Positions 48,640 through 61,332 of a stretch of DNA of 64,000 nucleotides are shown here, one piece after another; within the stretch, counting starts at the first letter, position 1, and each line of letters starts with the position of its first letter. A model generated the notes under the pieces. The model was not told the origin of the DNA, did no database searches, and saw only the letters and a list, made by a program, of their open reading frames with translations. This DNA is from Chamaecrista fasciculata (taxonomy: Eukaryota > Streptophyta > Magnoliopsida > Fabales > Fabaceae), in contig QANZ01019395.1 in assembly GCA_003254925.1 (NCBI GenBank), positions 479,819 through 543,818 on the forward strand. Reading direction: 5' to 3'. Both the position numbers and the translations under genes were made by a program.

Positions 48640-51634
48640 AGGCAAAAGGGGTGTCTTTATGTGTCATCTAGCATGTGTTAATGTATTTAGATATACTAAT
48701 AGTCAAATCTTATTCATTCTCATTGGACACTTTTTTCTGTGCCACAAAGTGCTTTTCATAAACATTCCGAAGTCAATAACTTTATTTTTTTTCTTTTAAA
48801 ATAATCAAAGTCTTCATTCATTGCAAACGCAGGCCCCTCTACTATATATGAAAGCAAAAAAGAAAAACAAGATAACTGCCGTATCTCACTAGATTACAAT
48901 ATGTCCCATTTTCAGCCGCCAATGCTAGTTTTCAATCATGAAAAAACTCACCGCCCATTCAATCATCATCATCATGATCATAATCTTCAACAAGTTTTGT
49001 CAATTTTTTTTTCTGGGGTCCTCAAAATCTCAGCCTAAAGAATTGAATTTGCCTTGTGAATCCGTAGATTAATTGGGGTTAGAGCAATCAAAACCAAGAC
49101 AAAAAATTAATTGAGATTCGTGCAAAACATCATCTTAGGGTAAATACTAAAAAGGGGTGGTTTTCCCTTGAATACGAAGAAAAGGATATTCAGTGCATCC
49201 CATCAATAACAATGCCAAATAGCAATGGAATCTGCCATGTCAGGTTCTTTTAGAAAAAGCTTGTCCTTTTGAGTTTTTTGTAGTAAAATGGCGTGTCAAT
49301 GTCAAACTAAACTTCCATTTAAAACTTGAAGAGTATAGTAAAGTGATTGAGATTTGTCTACCCTTAATTAAATGTCAAGAGATCTCAGGCCAAAAAAAAA
49401 AAATGTCAAGAGATCAAGCAAACTTGAATTCTCATGCTAGCTATCTCACTCATCGAGATGTCTGCAAGTTAATAAAAAAATTACTCACTGTTGTGGACAG
49501 TAAAATACTATGATCGTGTACCAGAAAAAAAAACTTGCATTTGAAAGTCCTAGGTGGAGAGAAAGGGATAGGTCACCATTCATTCACCTTTCAAAAGTGT
49601 GGATATAATAGATAGAGTCCTAAAATCTCTGTAACTGATATTGTTGTCGGTTGTACCTTCCTTTCCTCTTTCGTGCTATCCTCAATTTCACACCAATTTC
49701 GCCTCTCAAATATAATCCTCTGTTTCAGACTTTCAGCCTAATACTGCACCACCAAAACATGACTTCATTCATACACACTCTCTCTTTCTCTCTCTGTAAT
49801 TATTTCTTCAAGTTCTTCTTATCTTATCTGTTCCCTAAAAAACTTTGAGACCATGATTTGCATACATTGTTCCTAAAAATCAATAAACTACAAAATAGCT
49901 GCTTTCAATTATTTGATCCATCTTCCCTGCTTTTTTTCTACAAAGAAGTTGTTAGTCAAATTGGTTTATAACAGATAAGGCTGAAATCACAGTGAACTCA
50001 ATTGGCTATGTATAGAAGTTGATAGATATAACTTGCAGTCTTTTCCAAGTAAAGTCTACTTTTTCTCTTCTGCATTATTATCCAATGTGAGCTGGTTTGG
50101 ATCATCTTTTTTTTTTTTTTTTTTCCAATTTATAGTCTAAGGACTAATCTTTGATGTGAGGGTATCCCATACCAGAAGCGAAATTCTTTGAATAAAGGCA
50201 TATCTAGCAACTTTAACTAAAGAACTTGGATTATCTTTCTCTATGACATGAATTAGTGATCCTAAAAAAGTGTTATGTTGATGTCAGATTTTAGATAAAT
50301 GGCAATCTACTGTAAATACAATTTGTTGAAATCCAATAATACTTGCAAAGCTAGAAACGTACTGCTTCATTTGTCCCCTTGATGACATATGGTTAGAAAA
50401 TATGAGTGATTCTTTCTAATGAACAGTGTTTGATAGTCTCTTTTCTAGTAAATTTTGAAGGTGGTGATGATGATGATATTGTGGATATACCCTACCTATA
50501 AAATTTGCCATTCAACCAATAAACAATCTGAGGTAAGAATTCCACCATGATGTATATATATACAGTAAAAATCTCAATCTCTTGAAAAGGCATACTTTTT
50601 TAGAATTACCAAACTCATTGTCTTTCTATCAGATTATCAATCACTAACGATGTCCGAAAAAAAAAGGGTATGGGACAGAACCACCAACCGAAAAATATTA
50701 AGTTAAATTGCACTAAGACCCCGAGTTTTAGGCTGAAATAGAAAACACCTATAAGTTTTAAAATTTTTCAAATAGATCTTTAAAGTACTTTTGAGCTTTC
50801 AATTTAAATTACTCAACATTTTTTATAAACTTTACGTTTTTTCTTCAAACTCAAGAATTACAAGTGAGCAAAGTTAAAAATTTAAAAGTCAGAGTCCTAA
50901 ATGAACAAAATTTAAAACTCAATGATGTTTTGTATTCTGATCTAAAACTCAGAGGAGCCAAAATATTATAAATAATCTTCACATTCCATTGAGTGCGTTT
51001 AAGGTGACGCCAGAAAAAAATATAGAGGTAAACGACAAAAGGAGGTTATACTATACATATATATAAAGAAAGAAGCGTGGCATGTTTGGAGCACTTTATA
51101 TTTTGGAACCTATGAAACGCATTGTCGTAGTCGAAGAATACAAAAGCTGCCAAACCTTAGCATATGCAGTACTAGAAAGCTAAAGTAATTAAAAATATAT
51201 ACAGCATGTGTGGGACAAAAACTATGGAATTATCACAAGGATTTGGACCCTTTCTCTTCATTGAGTTCATTCACTTGAGATTTGAGAACATCATTATCAT
51301 CACCAACATAAATATGTTTTATGCTGCAACTTGCAACCTGCAAATTAAGAGCTTTGTGAAATCTTTCTTCAGAATGGGACAGTATATGAGGAAGATCTTC
51401 AAAGCATATAATATACTTCTTTTCTTTTTGTGTTGGTTTCCAGTGATAACATCACAAAGGTACTGTGTCAATGGACAAAAAAAGAAAAAGAATAAGACAG
51501 GAATGAGTCATGAGTGTGATTTGATCACATAGGGTAGGACATGAATCACATGATGACCTAACGCTCCCTAACTTGCTCTAACCAAGGACTATATTCTCAA
51601 GTATATTTCACATGAAAGCCCCTTAAAAAGATAA
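48640..51634. other. Intergenic spacer
   Basis: AT-rich. Frames near 49651-49848 (plus) and 51206-51532 (plus) lack recognisable domains or intron-exon logic. Near 50690-50960 weak family-C-like repeat words appear. I see no supported gene. Confidence 0.45.
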
Positions 51635-52224
51635 GGCAAAACTACCTTTTTGGTACTCCAATTTTATATTTTAATTCAATTTCATCCTCAAAGTTTATTT
51701 ATGGTTAATTTCGTCTCTAAAATTAGACATTTAAGTTAATTTTTTTCCTTTTGCTCTAACTCTACTTCTACTAGTTGATATGGAAAAATTTAGGTGAGAG
51801 GATGACGCCCTAATTTAGGGTCAGGGCAGGCCTCCGAGCTCAAAGAACACTTACAAAGGTACTTACAGATGACCCACCAAATGAGGCATCACCAGGAATC
51901 GAACCCAAGCCATGCAATTGTCATGGGCGGAAGGTGACCAAGTGAGCCAAAACTCATTGACCCTTTTGCTCTAATTATATCCAATGAGTTAATGAAAAAC
52001 ACCTAAACTTTAGGTGTTTCTCAATTTAAGGCATAATTATCTTTTAATAATTTTACATCACATGTTATAAACCACGTGGAATTTACTGTTAATTCATTTA
52101 ATGAAGTCTGTGCAAAAGATATGACTAAAACGGGAAATATTGGAGACAAAATGATAGTAAACAAATTTTAGAGATGAAATTGAAAATTGATATAAAATTT
52201 GGGACCAAAAATATGTTTTTGCAG
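51635..52224. mobile_element. Family-C foldback element interrupted by a SINE
   Basis: The left end ggcaaaactacctttttggta and the right end (reverse complement ctgcaaaaacatatttttggtcc) are inverted. The flanking words aaagataag and taagataac match at 7 of 9. Removing the nested SINE with one copy of its target repeat leaves about 375 bp, similar to the uninterrupted relatives at 42257-42556 and 54515-54860. Confidence 0.6.
51747..51974 (-). mobile_element. tRNA-derived SINE with 13-bp target duplication
   Basis: On the minus strand the element reads TTTGGCTCACTTGGTCACC (box A) and, about 40 nt later, TGGGTTCGATTCC (box B), then an unrelated body (GGTGATGCCTCATTTGGTGGG and on to about 51760). 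The plus-strand flanks 51747-51759 and 51962-51974 are identical (ccttttgctctaa). It is inserted within the foldback element 51635-52224. It differs from the Au-like SINE at 9756-10079. Confidence 0.75.
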
Positions 52225-53115
52225 TAAGATAACAAAACTTTCATTGAAAGTGTAATTACTAATAATATAATGCTGTGAGATATCATATATAATAGTAGTA
52301 TTATTCAGTTAGTAGTTGGAAATAGAAAGATAAGATTCTTGATGAGTACCTAACTAAAAGTTTACCAACTAAGCAAGTCTAGTCCGATCCCTAATCATCT
52401 TATTTATTACCAATTAACCCCTCAACATCCCGGGTTGATTTTAGGCTCTATAAAATTATTCAGAAACCAGGAGTTTAACATATGAAGTTGTTCAATTCTT
52501 GTAAAATTTGTAGGGGTGTGAACTTCATATATTACTATTAGGCTGTTTCTTTTATAAAGTTTTTCTCTTTCTGTCCTTTCATGTGTCTGTCATACTTTTC
52601 TTTTTTGTAAAGTATTTCAGAAAATTTAAACTCAGAAATTATTACTTTTTTTGGTCTCTGGCTAGTTTTTTCTAGATAAATTGTCATAGGGGAACAAGTT
52701 GTTCAAAATTAGTAAACCTATAAAGTTTTTGAAATTTATCGTCAGCACAATTCATAATCGAGTTCCCGCATCAGTTTTATATGTGCATGCACTATTTGAG
52801 TCTCCATAAGGGTGATGCTATATTTCAAAAGCTCGTATGATGGGGCATCCTATTTTTTGTCCCTTTTTTTTCTGGCCTAATTATTTTTGTCCCTTTAATC
52901 ATCTTTCTTTTCAAGAAAAGAGAAAGCATGCAACTTTTTATTTCTTAAAAAGAACATATATCCATATCCATTTACAATATTTCACACCTAAAAACTAAAA
53001 CATTATATATTAAAATAGAATAAATTAATAATTTAACCTCTTAAAGATCATTAAATTAATAAATTGATCTTTGAAAGATTATTAAATTAATAAATTAATC
53101 TCTGAATAATTGAAA
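52225..53115. other. Intergenic spacer
   Basis: AT-rich. A short direct repeat (attaaattaataaattgatctttgaaagatt and a near copy) lies at 53049-53110. No gene seen. Confidence 0.5.
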
Positions 53116-53124
53116 TATACAATT

Positions 53125-53484
53125 GGTTTAAGTGCACTTTTGGTCCCCTAACTTTCGCAAAGATCTCAATTTGGTCCCCTAACTTTTTTTGTTGCAATTT
53201 TAGTCCCCTAACTTTTGAAAACGTCTCAATTTGGTCCCCTAACTTTTGGAAACGTCTCACCATTGATCCCAATTTAGAGGATCAAAATTGAGACTTTTGC
53301 GAAAGTTAGGGGACCAACGGTGAGACGTTTTCAAAAGTTAGGGGACCAAAATTGCAACAAAAAAAGTTAGGGGACCAAATTGAGACTTTTGCGAAAGTTA
53401 GGAGACCAAAATTGCAACAAAAAAAGTTAGGGGACCAAATTGAGACCTTTGCGAAAATTAAGGGACCAAAAGTGCACTTAAGTC
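53125..53484. mobile_element. Mutator-like foldback element with perfect 9-bp target duplication
   Basis: The left end ggtttaagtgcacttttggtcc and the reverse complement of the right end gacttaagtgcacttttggtcc are inverted. The arms iterate 'ggtcccctaacttttgcgaaag...caattt' units of about 35 bp. The flanks 53116-53124 and 53485-53493 are identical (tatacaatt). It is 360 bp with no coding capacity. Confidence 0.8.
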
Positions 53485-53523
53485 TATACAATTTAACTAG
53501 CTCATGAAAGAACCAAATGGTAT

Positions 53524-54304
53524 CTCGCTAGTAAACCTGATCATAGGCTTCAAAAGCCGCCCGACTTGAGTAGTCCGGTCCGACAAAAAAGCAATATGAG
53601 CCCGAAAATAAAAGCCCGAAGAAAAATGGGCCCAAATATTATTCGGGCCAGGCTTGGGTTTCTTTTCAAGTCCGGCTCGAAAGCCTGAGCCCGAATAATA
53701 TGTATATATTTTATAGTTTTAAATATAATATAGTATAAAATGTATATCTATATTATTATATTGCAAAGTAAAATTGTTAAAATTTATAGGACAATGAGTT
53801 TAAAGAAAAATAAGATAATTGTATATATTATATTATATATAATTATTTATTTTATATAATAAAATATTTTATATTTCATAAAATACAATATCTATTATAT
53901 ATATTATAATTATTAGTTAAACTATATATAAGAGTTAAAAAAATTAAAATTGAATATGATTGGAAAATAACTAAAAACATTTCATATGAAATGATGTTTG
54001 TTATGTAAACTTGATAATTCTATAAGTTATAAAATTTAAATTGTTTGAAATGTAACTTAAATTGTATTGTATGATTCTTTTATGCATAAATTGTGAAATA
54101 TAAAATATGTAATGAAATAATTAATTAATTAATTATATAATTTAAAAAATAAAAAAATGAGCCCGAATAAAAACGGGCCGAGCCCGGCCCGCGATCAGGA
54201 CGAGCTCGAGCCCGGATTCGGGCCTACTTTTTAAGTGTTATTACCACCTAAAGCCCGGCCCGTATTTTAGCGAGCCCGACCCGCGATCAGGTACACTCGC
54301 TAGT
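53524..54304. mobile_element. Non-autonomous element rich in AGCCCGG/CCGGGCT words, with 8-9 bp target duplication
   Basis: The flanks 53524-53532 and 54296-54304 are identical (ctcgctagt). Just inside are inverted words acctgatca and tgatcaggt-like gatcaggta. The two GC-rich ends (agcccg, gggccgagcccggcccg) surround an AT-rich centre of about 450 bp. An 8-bp duplication would suit hAT; a 9-bp one, Mutator. The design parallels the GGATATCC-rich element at 1-327. Confidence 0.6.
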
Positions 54305-54514
54305 CATTTTTACGAACTAACAAGTATAATGTTTAATTATTTCAAGAACTTAAGAGTACGTATATTGTTGATTTGTTTCAGATATTAAATTATGTATTTC
54401 AATATATATTTTTTGAGGATTGAGTTATCAAGTCGATAATCTTTAAGAGACTAAAATATTAGTTTGCTTTATAAAAATAACTCCATCCATATTATATACA
54501 TATATATAATTCTA

Positions 54515-54860
54515 GGAAAAAGCACCCTTTTGGTCCTCAAATTTTAAGTCAAATTTTATTTTCGTCCCTAATATTTTACATTTTGATCAATTTCATTATT
54601 TGCTCTTACTTTTAGCCAAACACTAGCGACAAATTCTACATAGCTAATGACATGTAATGTAAAATTGATAGAAAAGGAAACTCAAATACTAACTAAAATA
54701 GAAAAATAAGATGAAGTTTATTATCGATCTATTGAAAGAAGTTAGTTAAATAAAATTTATTAAAATGTGAAATATTATAGATGAAATTAACAGAAAAAAA
54801 CCATTGATAATGAATTAAAAATTGATATAAAGTTTGAGGACTAAAAGAGTGTTTTTTCCG
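54515..54860. mobile_element. Family-C foldback element
   Basis: The ends ggaaaaagcacccttttggtcctc and (reverse complement) ccggaaaaaacactcttttagtcctc are inverted. The interior is close to 330-562 and to 51635-52224. No clear target duplication was found. Confidence 0.55.
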
Positions 54861-54949
54861 GGTAACTTTGTAATAAGTTTTGATGTTAAATTAAACTCGA
54901 GATTCATTCACTCATTAACTATGATTCTATATTGAGTTACAAGAACTTA

Positions 54950-56042
54950 GGCCCAGTTCGTTTCCGTTTTGATTATAATATGTTTTGATTATAATCATAA
55001 TAAACATGTTCGTTTACGTTTTTTTCCTGATTCAATTATAATCATGATTTTTAAATAATCAAACACACTCAATTACACTTATACCCCTATATATATACCT
55101 ATAATTACCTATACTCTAATACAATCAATCACCCATCACAAGGGCAAAATGGTCATTGATCTCAATATTAGGCCATATTGTAAATACTCATTATTGTCTT
55201 GGGCTAAAATGTTATTTTGCCCAAATTATTTATGAATCAAATTGTTATTTTAGCCATTCTTATATTTCTTCTTCCTCTCTCTCGTCTCTCTTCCCCCCTC
55301 TCTCTCTTGTCTTTCTTCAGAAGAGGAAGACGGTGATGGCTCCGGTGAGGAAGACGGTGGCAGCAACTTGGAGAAGGAAGGGATCCCAGATGAAATTTGT
55401 AAAATTAAACTCACAAATTTGCAAAAACAGGAACAAATTTATCACAGAGGGAAAAAAANNNNNNNNNNNNNNNNNNNNNNNNNNNNNNNNNNNNNNNNNN
55501 NNNNNNNNNNNNNNNNNNNNNNNNNNNNNNNNNNNNNNNNNNNNNNNNNNNNNNNNNNNNNNNNNNNNNNNNNNNNNNNNNNNNNNNNNNNNNNNNNNNN
55601 NNNNNNNNNNNNNNNNNNNNNNNNNNNNNNNNNNNNNNNNNNNNNNNNNNNNNNNNNNNNNNNNNNNNNNNNNNNNNNNNNNNNNNNNNNNNNNNNNNNN
55701 NNNNNNNNNNNNNNNNNNNNNNNNNNNNNNNNNNNNNNNNNNNNNNNNNNNNNNNNNNNNNNNNNNNNNNNNNNNNNNNNNNNNNNNNNNNNNNNNNNNN
55801 NNNNNNNNNNNNNNNNNNNNNNNNNNNNNNNAACTTTTTCTTCCATTTATACCCCTATACAATTTATCAATTTCCTTACTTTTTATCCACCTACCACAAT
55901 CATTACATACCCATTTTAATAATTTCACACCAAATAATCAACAATCATCCAAACACCACTACAAAAATAATCAAATTTGATTATAATCAAACCATGATTA
56001 TAATCAAAACAAATTTAAAAAAAAACGGAAACGAACTGACCC
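54950..56042. mobile_element. PIF/Harbinger-like (Tourist-type) element with TTA duplication and an internal gap
   Basis: The left end ggcccagttcgtttccgttttgatt and the reverse complement of the right end gggtcagttcgtttccgttttt form inverted termini. TTA flanks both sides (54947-54949 and 56043-56045). Subterminal 'gattataatcat' repeats occur at both ends. A 373-base N run (55459-55831) hides the centre; the visible left inner part (55262-55458) includes a CT-rich stretch and a short GC-richer patch. Sequence from 55838 to 55960 matches 60640-60770. Confidence 0.6.
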
Positions 56043-58425
56043 TTAATAATCGCGAAATAAACGCTCTTCATGACTATAAAGACAAAAAAGTGGCGCCAAA
56101 CAGTATATATATATATAAATATATATATATATACCATATTATATGTGGGAGGAGTTTTTTGGTCCTCCTCCCACTTATATTAAGATAAAAATTACAAATT
56201 ATTAAAATAAAAGGAAATTTATTATTTAATCCCTCTTTTTTAACTAAATCAACAATTTGGTCCCTCATTTATTTTACATGTAACTACTGGTACACAAAGT
56301 CCCTAATATATATGATGATGGTGTGATATAAATTATGATGTTCACATGCCACACAAGCACATGGTCATATGCCGCCTACAAAAAACAAAAGAGAAAGTTG
56401 AAAAGAGTGCATGGGTGACTCGTCATTTCGGATTTATGACATGTATTGCCATTTCACAATGCGTTGCATCTGAGTTCTTCTCATCCACATGTATGTTTTT
56501 TGAATTTCATCATTCGATTCGGCCACACAATATATATATACCACAACGTTATCGTTATCTTTATTCCTCTTGTTTTTCTTTCTTTTATTTGTCAGATTGA
56601 TGACTCACACACACACATACATATACATATATATATATATAGTACACATTAATTATATATATTATATAATATTTGACCTGCTGCAGGACGGTTCGATAAG
56701 ACTTTAATTATATAATTAAGTTCGTTAATTAATGGGTTTGACTTAGTTTAATCTAGTAGTTAACTACACGTACAGACGTATATATATATTCATCACCTGG
56801 ATAAGAATCATATATATTGAGCACTTTAATTTAAGTGTGAGCATGTGCTTGATAATGGAGGGAAATATGAATGAGTGAGAGTATTTCCAATTATGTTATA
56901 ACTGCTTATCATGATTCTTTCCGACATGCTTTCCTTCTATATGAATATGGTCCTGTCATCCCTCCTTTCCTTTCCGACATACCTTTATATATATAGATAT
57001 TGATGGAATCATTATATTAAAATTAAAAAAAAATTAAAGTAAATATATGGCACAATTTTTATTTTCATCAAGAGTAGTTGATCACTATTGGGTTTGATAC
57101 CTTTTGTTAGGGACTTAGGGTAATGCAATTCCACAATAATTAAGGTAATGCAATATTTCTAAACGTACTCTTACTCTCAATTCCACAATCCGATCCTCTA
57201 TTTTTTTACTGACTTGATCATAGAAGCATAATATATAGGACCCTTAATTACTCTGTTTTGTTTTCCATTTTCCTGCAAGAACATTCTTGAAGTCTGGAAG
57301 ATTAATTGGAAAACCTTTTGTAAGGCTAAACGTATAAAGTCAACAAGGTGATATGGACCAGAATTCCAATCAAGGTCAAGGTGATGACTTACACGTACGT
57401 GCCTATTAGACTAATAACAAGAGTTATAACCAAGAGGATCCGAAAATTCATGTAATGCTTGATTTACAAGAATTGGGCTTGGATTATAGCGTTAAGATTG
57501 TCTATACATAGAAATTCAATTTTTCTTGTAAGATTTTTAACCATTTCTCTACAGCATATATAATAAAATATTGGAACATAAAAAACTATCAATTCAATAA
57601 TGAAATTAAATTATTTTTTCTTTTTCTAGCAAACCCAAAGGATGAGTGGCACAATTGTGGGTCGGCAATCAATCAAAACATTCTATCCATTGTCGAAATC
57701 ATATGAAGATCACTTTTCTCTTTAATTTTCTATTCACTATATAGTTTTTTCTCTTTTCTTGAAATTCACCTTAAGGATATCAATATGGTTTAATAATATC
57801 TTTTCTTAAATTGTGCTCCAACAAGGCTTGAGATTGTAGCTAGGCCAATTCATTTAATACTTCAAGGTCAGTGAATTAATTACAGAGAATTTTTTTTATG
57901 ATTAGTTAAGATTCGGTATTCAAGTAACAAAGTATATATAAGCATTTGCTAATTTCTTGATCCATTCGTCTCGCTCATCAACTTAATTATTTAGTGTTAT
58001 ATATATGCTTTCCATTCCATATGGTGGTTTGAACTTTGAAGTAATTATAACACTTTGCTGCCCCTTTCATGTGCTCATCATACCTTATTAATAATGTTTC
58101 TATTTATATTATCTACAAGCACAACTAATAAAAAAGCTCACTTACACATATACAAGATTATCCTAATTAAGCTGCATTTCAAAGGTCTTTTAAACAAATG
58201 ATATATATATATATTCCTTGTTTATTAGTATTACATTGAGATGATAGGGTACATGCAGCATTAGAGTTAATTTGATTACAGGCCATATTTAAAATCGAAC
58301 TTAATTAAGGGCATGTTTTTAAGTGTACATATATCATATATGGAATTAATACTTACTGATGACACCAACACGTTATATTGTTATATTCATATAGGTTTAA
58401 CCTCGCTAATCACTATTATTAATAT
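56043..58425. other. Intergenic spacer
   Basis: Very AT-rich with several (TA)n runs (56101-56135, 56625-56642, 58200-58214). No convincing frame or RNA gene. Confidence 0.5.
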
Positions 58426-58429
58426 ATTA

Positions 58430-58690
58430 ACTGGGTAGTTGATTATGGGCACAAGGATTTGAATCTCCTTAAAGCCACTTAATTTCACTTGGTGGGCATC
58501 CTTCCCCAGGGAGATCCCCTGGCGCCTAAAGGCTAGTTGAGTAGTTGTTCTGGGTAAAACTGTTTGCAGTTTAGTCCTGTGCAGTAATCCATTGGGTTGG
58601 GCCTCTGTCGGCCTCTCCGACATGCCTCTGGCCCCCTGCCTGGTAGTTTTGGGAGTGTCTTTCCCTTACTACCAATTTTTTGTACCAAAA
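58430..58690. repeat. GC-richer unidentified retroposon-like segment
   Basis: This 260-bp patch stands out in base composition from AT-rich flanks. It contains 'ggatttgaatctcc', weakly like a box B, and ends in 'ttcccttactaccaattttttgtacc' followed by an A-run. This fits a SINE- or LINE-type 3' end, but no target duplication was found and I do not recognise the family. Confidence 0.3.
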
Positions 58691-59333
58691 AAAATTGGAA
58701 GTTGATTTTGACACTAAAATTTGAGTTTGTGTGAAAGTAAACCTAAATGAACTAGTTTATACAATAAAAAAATGAACTAGTATATTTTTGAAAAATAAAT
58801 AGTAAGTAGAATTACTAGTCTACCCTTCAAATATCACATAGGCCCTCTATGTAAAGTTGACTCTCCTAGGGCCATCAATAGTGAGTACGTACTAATTATT
58901 AACCAAGGCAATTAGAGTGCCACATGTGGATCTCCAATCAACAAGTGAGTCATGCACAACATTTTTTTTTTTAATAAATTCATTCCCAAATACACCTTCA
59001 AGAGTAATATTTGACTAGAATTTGATGATTAAATAATAAAGATTGGAAGTGTGAAATCATTGGATAGTCAAAGCAACACCAAGCTTAGAAAGAAGAACAC
59101 CCAAGTCCACGATTTTGCAGTGCCTATGAATAAGTCAATTAGTCAGCCAAGTAATTAAGGACACATGCACATATCTATAGACATACATAAAACATATTAG
59201 TTACAAACTTTTTATTATGATTGTAGGACGGATCACAACACTACCGAGTGAGTGTAATAATAATCATATTAATAATGTGTATATATGAGCACCCCACAAT
59301 CACCTTTTGAATATATATATGTATATGCATGGC
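58691..59333. other. Intergenic spacer
   Basis: AT-rich, with nothing recognised. Confidence 0.5.
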
Positions 59334-59700
59334 TTAGGGCTGTTTGCAACCTTAATCCCAATTTCATCTCATTCAATCATCATCTCATCTTAGGATTGGA
59401 TGAACAGTAATGGTTTGGTATTTGTTGAAACTTCCATCTCATCTCATCTCATCTCATTCACATCATCATCTCATTCACAACATCATCTCATTTTCTCTTA
59501 CAATTACCAATCTATCCCTACTTATACACCTATAATTACTTATTCTTTAATACAAATATAAAAAAAAGAATTAGACAAAATAATAATTTTGCATACCATC
59601 ATTTATTACACTTATAATTTTCTCTCTCTATCTATCATTTCTCATCATTTTTTTTTCACTTTCCACTCACACACCTCTCTCTCTCTCATACACACACACA

Positions 59701-59804
<104 letters not shown>

Positions 59805-59910
59805 ATAGGTATTTTAGTCCTCAAACTATGAACTCAGTTTCCTTGGCTCTTAAAATTATTTTTTGTTTAGTTTTTTTCTCAAACTATGCAATTAGTTTCT
59901 CAAAATATAG

Positions 59911-60247
59911 GGTTAAAAGGTCAATTTGGTCCTAAATATATGCCCTAATGTTCATTTTGGTCCATTATGTTTCAAAATATTTAAATTGCTCCTAAATGTT
60001 TGCAAAATATTTCATTTTGGTCCCAAGTATTGAATATGGCTTGTTTCAAGTTCAAACATGATGAGTTTAGAGCTACGTATTGTTCCCGAAGAGTACCTCC
60101 ATATTTTCTAGTTGAGACATTTTACCAATATTTATGACCAAAATGAATAATTTAGCCAACATTTAGGACCAATTCGAACTTTTTAAAATATAATGGACCA
60201 AAGTGAATATTAGGACATACATTTAGGACCAAAATGAACCTTTGACC
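59911..60247. mobile_element. Family-A foldback element, internally deleted, nested
   Basis: It matches 566-1100 closely at both ends (tttggtcctaaatatatgccctaatgttc... and its mirrored form) but is about 200 bp shorter in the core. It lies inside the PIF/Harbinger-like element 59337-60857. Confidence 0.6.
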
Positions 60248-60860
60248 AAACATTTTATTGTTGTTTTGTAATTTGCATTCTGGTCCTCAAACTATTCTTT
60301 TTTATTTTTTTGTCATTGAATTTCATAAATAGACTCCACTATTGGTGACCTGGATTTTTTACAGGCACTGGCTTATCATTTACACATGTTAGGGATTGAT
60401 TAATTGGACCAGTACAAATTTATGGATCAAATTGTAATCTTAAAATAATTTTCATGTTATAATTTTCACTTTGGCCCATAATCTCATCCAAATGGATTGA
60501 CCCAAAAATCTTCATCCAAAAATATCTCATCCTCATGCTTTCCAAGAGCATCTAATCTCAACATCATCTCATCCAACCCACCACCAAACACCTATCATCT
60601 CATCTCATCTCATTTTAATATCTCAATCTCATTTCATTATTTCTTACCATTTATACCCCTATACAAAATAAATAAATCCAACAACCTATTTCACCTAACC
60701 ACAATCATTACATACCCTTTTATATAATTTCACACCCTATTTAACATCATTTTCTCTAAAATCACCCAAACATCAATACATCATCTCATCTCATCTCATT
60801 ACAACATCATCTCTTGGATGAGATTGGGTTGAGCTGCAATTGCTCCCAAACAGGCCCTTA

Positions 60861-61323
60861 ATTAGCCAAATGACATATGTATTCCATATATATACGTGGC
60901 TTGGGCGCATGTGATTGTGGAGAGGACAAAGCATCTCATGACTTATCTACAAAAATGCTAATTAAGGTCTCTACACATAGGCATAGGGTTTTCATGTGGG
61001 CTATAAAGCTTCTTAATTAATTTGTTTGTCCTTTTTCTTTATTCTTTACTGAAACTTAGTTAAAAATTTAAGATTTGGGGTGGACATAGGACAAGACAGC
61101 ATTAGTTGAATCGGTTTTGGTCGGTTAGGCATAATTCGTTAGTGAGAAGAACATGCATCCAAATAATTAGTTAGCTAGACAGGAAATAAAATTCTTTAGT
61201 TTTTAATTAATAATCCAACGGCACCCTTGATGTCGTTACACCAATAAAAGATAGTGTAATTTAAATTTGTTTGCCATAAAATTATGCTGATATATATATA
61301 TATCTTTCTTTTTATTTGTGTTT
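60861..61323. other. Intergenic spacer
   Basis: AT-rich, with a TA run near 61292-61302. No gene seen. Confidence 0.5.
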
Positions 61324-61332
61324 TCATTTTAT

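Noticed and set aside
51206..51532. Open frame of 108 codons (plus) with a hydrophobic patch
   Set aside because: No recognisable domain, promoter logic or splice context. The composition matches random AT-rich DNA.
51870..51960. tRNA gene on the minus strand
   Set aside because: Box A and box B are present but the acceptor stem is not, and the unit continues into a longer SINE body.
55156..55980. Open frame of 274 codons across the 55459-55831 gap
   Set aside because: Most of it is undetermined bases. The visible ends lie in transposon sequence.
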